From: Pseudomonadota bacterium
GTDB lineage: Bacteria > Pseudomonadota > Gammaproteobacteria > Acidiferrobacterales > UBA6901
Direction: 5' to 3'
NCBI GenBank assembly: GCA_021819085.1
Contig: JAKASJ010000024.1
Coordinates: forward strand, 1-44,633
Length of the DNA: 44,633 nucleotides
Of this stretch, positions 41,583 through 44,633 are shown piece by piece (position 1 is the stretch's first letter; each line of letters starts with the position of its first letter). The notes under the pieces are model-generated. The model was not told the DNA's origin. It saw nothing but the letters and a program-made list of their open reading frames with translations, and did no database searches. The position numbers and the translations under genes are program-made.

Positions 41583-42116
41583 ATGAATATGAAACACCGC
41601 ACCGGACACCGCACTGCATCGGACTACATCACTCCCGAGGGATGGAAACGTCTGAACGACGAGCTGGCATGTCTTTGGCGGGTCAAGCGTCCCCAGGTCA
41701 CCCAGGCGGTTGCCGATGCCGCTGCCCTCGGAGACCGCTCGGAAAATGCCGAATACATTTACGGCAAGAAGCAGCTGCGGGAAATTGACCGCCGCATCCG
41801 CTTTCTCGCCAAACGGCTTGACCAGTTGGTCGTGGTGGAGCGCAAGCCTGATAACTGTGCCCGCGTCTACTTCGGGGCATGGGTTCGCCTTGAAGATGAA
41901 ACAGGCGGCATCTGCACCTACCGCATCGTGGGTCCCGATGAATTCGATCCGCAGCAGGGCCTGATCAGCGTGGAGGCACCGCTTGCTCGCGCCCTGATGA
42001 ACAAGACCGAAGGTGACGAGGTTGTCGTCTTGCTGCCGAGCGGCAAGGCGGAGTTTGTGATCACGGAAATCCGCTACGAACCTCCAGGCGTCAGGACAGA
42101 TCGGCATCCGGGATAA
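41583..42116 (+). CDS. greB: Transcription elongation factor GreB
   Basis: Enters the RNA polymerase secondary channel and stimulates cleavage of backtracked transcripts. The 177-residue product matches GreB rather than GreA: YITPEGWKRLNDELACLWRVKRP, ALGDRSENAEYIYGKKQLREIDRRIRFLAKRL (coiled-coil with the acidic tip Asp-Glu pair in GDRSENAEY) and YFGAWVRLEDETGG, YRIVGPDEFDPQQGLISVEAPLARALMNK. It is about 20 residues longer than the E. coli protein, mainly at the two ends. A second ATG two codons later (41589) is possible. Confidence 0.94.
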   Translation: MNMKHRTGHRTASDYITPEGWKRLNDELACLWRVKRPQVTQAVADAAALGDRSENAEYIYGKKQLREIDRRIRFLAKRLDQLVVVERKPDNCARVYFGAWVRLEDETGGICTYRIVGPDEFDPQQGLISVEAPLARALMNKTEGDEVVVLLPSGKAEFVITEIRYEPPGVRTDRHPG

Positions 42117-42146
42117 ATTGCCGTCGGCACGCCGTAGTTCGTCCCA

Positions 42147-42575
42147 TTACCGCATCAATTCGCTCGCCTTTCGGTAGGCGAGCTGAGCGCCGGCCGAATC
42201 GCCGCTCTGTTCCCGTGCCTTGCCTATGATGCGCCAGTCTTGCGACATCAGCGCCTTGTCCGTTCCGGACAAGGCGTTGGCACGCTGTGCGAGCGTCTCT
42301 GCCTGCCGGTATCGGCCCTGGGCAAGGCGCACGCGAGCGAGCGCTTGCCAAAGGCCGGCATTGCGCGGCTCGATGCGCAGTGCGCGCTCGAGTGTCGCGT
42401 CTGCAGCGGAAAGATTGCCAACCCGCCGGTCCTGGCGCGCCGTGTTGAACAGTGATACGACCGCCACATTGCCTGAATCCAAGGAGGACCCGGGAGCCGG
42501 TTGCAGCAAGGTGCAGGCGTTCAGAAGCAGTGCCAGTGCCGAAAGTAGGGGCATCAGTGGACGCAGCGCCCTCAT
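42147..42575 (-). CDS. Small tetratricopeptide-repeat lipoprotein
   Basis: A 142-residue protein with a lipoprotein signal ending LLLNAC (lipidation at Cys21) and two to three TPR-like units (GNLSAADATLERALRIEPRNAGLWQALARVRLAQGRYRQAETLAQRAN). It lies 114 bases after mrcB on the same strand and may be cotranscribed with it. E. coli PBP1b needs an outer-membrane lipoprotein activator, LpoB, but this protein does not look like LpoB; a scaffold role near the cell wall is only a guess. It converges with greB, 30 bases apart. Confidence 0.78.
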   Translation of the reverse strand: MRALRPLMPLLSALALLLNACTLLQPAPGSSLDSGNVAVVSLFNTARQDRRVGNLSAADATLERALRIEPRNAGLWQALARVRLAQGRYRQAETLAQRANALSGTDKALMSQDWRIIGKAREQSGDSAGAQLAYRKASELMR

Positions 42576-42689
42576 CAGGCTTTTCTCCGAGATCCGGCCA
42601 TATCCGATTCTAAAAAGGCTGAGGCATAACTTCCGCGGTAAGTCATCGGACCTCTTGGCTTTCTTTGTGCCTGCTGCAAGACTGCTACG

Positions 42690-44633
42690 TTATATCCCCG
42701 AATGGTGCCCGAACAGTCGCTGGAACCAGGTCTTCAGCACCCTGATAGGCGAGTGGGAGACGCAAGGCGCCGATTGAACCGGCGCCGACCCACGGATGAA
42801 TGGGATCCGGACTGCTCCCCGGCAGCCCGAATCGGCTCGCAGTCCCGTTGCCGGATCAACCCACGCCATGTCAACGTCAGTCGGACGCGGCGGATTCAGT
42901 GGCTCCGGGTCAATCTGGGCCATGGTTTTGCCCCACACGGTCATTGCGCCGGTGGCACCGGTTAAGCCCGTCGGCTTGTCGTCGTCGCGGCCGACCCATA
43001 CCACGGCCACGTGATCGCCGGTGAAGCCGGCGAACCAGCTGTCGCGCAGATCCTGGGTGGTGCCGGTCTTGCCGGCCGCATGCAGATCCGGCGAAATGTA
43101 CTGTGCGAGTCCAGCAGCCGTGCCGTGGTTCACGACGCCCTGAAGGGCATAGGTGAGAAGGTAAACCGGGCCGGGTGGAACAACCTGGGTCACTTTCAGG
43201 GAGAAACGCTGCAGCGGGTGTCCACCGGCATCCAGCACGTCGCGAACCGCGCGCAGCGGCACGCGAAATCCACCGTTCGCCAAGGTCTGGTACATCTGGG
43301 CCACTTCGATCGGCGTCAGGCTGTCGGCTCCGAGAAGACTCGCCTGATACTCCGGCAGGGCGTGCCTGATTCCGAGCTCGTGTATGGTATTCATGACCGC
43401 CGGAAGTCCCAGACTGAGCCCCAGGCGCACGGTGGCGACATTGTAGGAATTGGCGAGTGCCGTAGGTAATGGCACCAGGCCGTGAAAGCGGCGGTCGTAA
43501 TTCCTGGGAGCCCAGATTACCCCTCGGCTCTCCTTGACGGTAAGCGGGGTGTCCTCCAGCAGCGTGGCAAGCGTGTAGCTGCCCGGCTGCTCGAGTGCTG
43601 TGAGGTAGATCGCAGGCTTGATGAGGGATCCTACCGGACGAAAGGCATCCAACGCGCGATCGAATCCCTCGAATTGGGGATCACGTCCTCCCACGATCGC
43701 CTGCACCTCGCCGGTCTGTGAATTGGTGACGACTACCGCACCCTCCAGTGAATCAGCGGGAAGGTGTTGCTCAGTTTCGAGTCGCGCAAGGCGTGTGGTG
43801 AGTGCATGCTCGGCCGCAACCTCTACCTCGGGATCGAGAGTCGTGATGACCCGCAGACCTGCCGAGTGCAGCTCGTTTGCGGGGTAATCGCGCAGCAACT
43901 GGCGGCGCACCAGGTCGAGAAATGCCGGATACGGTGACGCGGACAGAGGTGGCGCCACCGCAATGCCAAGAGGTTCGCGCGTGGCCAGGGCATACTGTGC
44001 TGGAGTAATGTGCCGTTGCTGCAGAAGTTCTTTCAGCACTAGGTTGCGGCGTGCAAGAGCATGGCGAGGGTGCAGACGCGGATCGTAATACGATGGCCCC
44101 CGCACGAGGGCGACAAGCAGCGCCGACTGGGCTAGGTCGATCTGGGACAGCGGCTCATCGAAGTAGAACTTGCTGGCCTCGCCGAAGCCACGTATCGCGT
44201 GATTGCCCTCCTGGCCGAGGTAAACTTCGTTCAGATAGGCTTCCAGGATCTGCTGTTTGGTGTAGTGCAGATTCAGCAGCAGCGCCATGATTACTTCGCT
44301 GAATTTGCGTGTGAGGGTACGTTGCGGACCGAGGAACAGATTTTTGACCAGCTGCTGGGTCAGGGTACTGCCACCCTGCACGCCGCCACCACGAAGCATG
44401 GTCCACAGCGCACGTGCCATGCCGCGAGGGTCTATGCCGTAATTCGTGTAGAAACTGCGATCCTCGACGGAAATGAGGCCGTTGACCAGGTCCGGCGGCG
44501 CCTCGCTGAGCGTGATGAGCTGCCGGTCCGAGCGGTCGGCAGGATAGATCCTGCCTATCAACACCGGATTCAGGCGGGCCAGGTTCACGGGCGCGCCCGT
44601 GGCTAGGTCCTGGAGTGCCGGCATGGTTCCGTC
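42690..44633 (-). CDS. mrcB: Bifunctional penicillin-binding protein 1b, N-terminus outside the window
   Basis: Class-A PBP that polymerises glycan strands and crosslinks them. The frame is open to the window edge; 647 codons are visible, so the cytosolic, membrane and UB2H parts are missing. Glycosyltransferase domain: SVEDRSFYTNYGIDPRGMARA with the catalytic Glu, GGSTLTQQLVKNLFL, and EAYLNEVYLGQ. Transpeptidase domain: SxxK in RPVGSLIKPAIYL, SYN in ALANSYNVATVRLG and KTGTTQDLRDSWFAGFTG. The order and the short C-terminal tail fit PBP1b (MrcB) better than PBP1a, which carries an OB insert. Confidence 0.93.
   Translation of the reverse strand, partial: DGTMPALQDLATGAPVNLARLNPVLIGRIYPADRSDRQLITLSEAPPDLVNGLISVEDRSFYTNYGIDPRGMARALWTMLRGGGVQGGSTLTQQLVKNLFLGPQRTLTRKFSEVIMALLLNLHYTKQQILEAYLNEVYLGQEGNHAIRGFGEASKFYFDEPLSQIDLAQSALLVALVRGPSYYDPRLHPRHALARRNLVLKELLQQRHITPAQYALATREPLGIAVAPPLSASPYPAFLDLVRRQLLRDYPANELHSAGLRVITTLDPEVEVAAEHALTTRLARLETEQHLPADSLEGAVVVTNSQTGEVQAIVGGRDPQFEGFDRALDAFRPVGSLIKPAIYLTALEQPGSYTLATLLEDTPLTVKESRGVIWAPRNYDRRFHGLVPLPTALANSYNVATVRLGLSLGLPAVMNTIHELGIRHALPEYQASLLGADSLTPIEVAQMYQTLANGGFRVPLRAVRDVLDAGGHPLQRFSLKVTQVVPPGPVYLLTYALQGVVNHGTAAGLAQYISPDLHAAGKTGTTQDLRDSWFAGFTGDHVAVVWVGRDDDKPTGLTGATGAMTVWGKTMAQIDPEPLNPPRPTDVDMAWVDPATGLRADSGCRGAVRIPFIRGSAPVQSAPCVSHSPIRVLKTWFQRLFGHHSGI

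Noticed and set aside
1-44633. CRISPR array, rRNA operon or prophage
   Set aside because: No regularly spaced repeats, rRNA-like sequence, integrase or phage structural genes were seen on either strand.

Overview
The window is chromosomal DNA of a GC-rich gammaproteobacterium. Three things support this: the core block hemA-prfA-prmC facing away from lolB-ispE-tRNA-Gln-prs-rplY-pth-ychF, the Lol and lipoprotein genes and outer-membrane-type proteins of a Gram-negative envelope, and greB and mrcB of gammaproteobacterial type. A glycolate oxidase operon (glcDEF) followed by a glyoxylate aminotransferase would suit an autotroph that salvages 2-phosphoglycolate, such as a sulfur- or iron-oxidising chemolithotroph. 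That lifestyle is inference; no carbon-fixation gene is in the window.

Layout. 1-1.83 kb is insertion-sequence debris: the tail of an IS630-type transposase abuts an IS1634-type transposase that seems to have lost its last residues. 2.2-6.4 kb (minus) carries hemA, prfA, prmC and moeB: tetrapyrrole synthesis, peptide release, release-factor methylation and sulfur-carrier activation. 6.7-8.4 kb (minus) is a CstA-family carrier. 8.5-15.7 kb (plus) is the housekeeping block: TPR lipoprotein, lolB, ispE, tRNA-Gln, prs, rplY, pth, ychF; tRNA-Met(CAT) follows. 15.85-16.67 kb is decayed DNA with an EF-hand remnant. 16.7-21.8 kb (minus) is glcD-glcE-glcF plus the aminotransferase, which has its own promoter. 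22.3-24.4 kb (plus) is a likely iron-uptake unit: cupredoxin, FTR1 permease and an unrecognised outer-membrane protein, behind a promoter with a dyad and a Fur-box-like site. 24.6-25.7 kb (minus) is an aldo/keto reductase, beside the frameshifted start of an ABC ATPase.

26.5-28.1 kb (plus) holds a DUF3014 protein and a TMEM175-type channel separated by a run of perfect hairpins. 28.3-31.7 kb (minus) is a SWIM-SNF2 helicase. 32.3-37.3 kb (plus) is a self-contained efflux operon, tetR-nodT-emrA-emrB, with overlapping genes and palindromes in the tetR promoter. 37.3-40.3 kb (plus) has a TerB-like protein, dacB (PBP4) and an atypical glutaredoxin lacking the usual first catalytic cysteine. 40.3-44.6 kb has a FAH-family hydrolase (minus), greB (plus), a small TPR lipoprotein (minus) and mrcB (minus, cut by the window end).

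The genes most worth attention are the cupredoxin/FTR1/outer-membrane unit, the cysteine-substituted glutaredoxin, the glycolate/glyoxylate module and several perfect inverted repeats. I saw no CRISPR array, rRNA, integrase-flanked island or clear anti-phage system. All calls are made by reading motifs and gene order; no database search was run.
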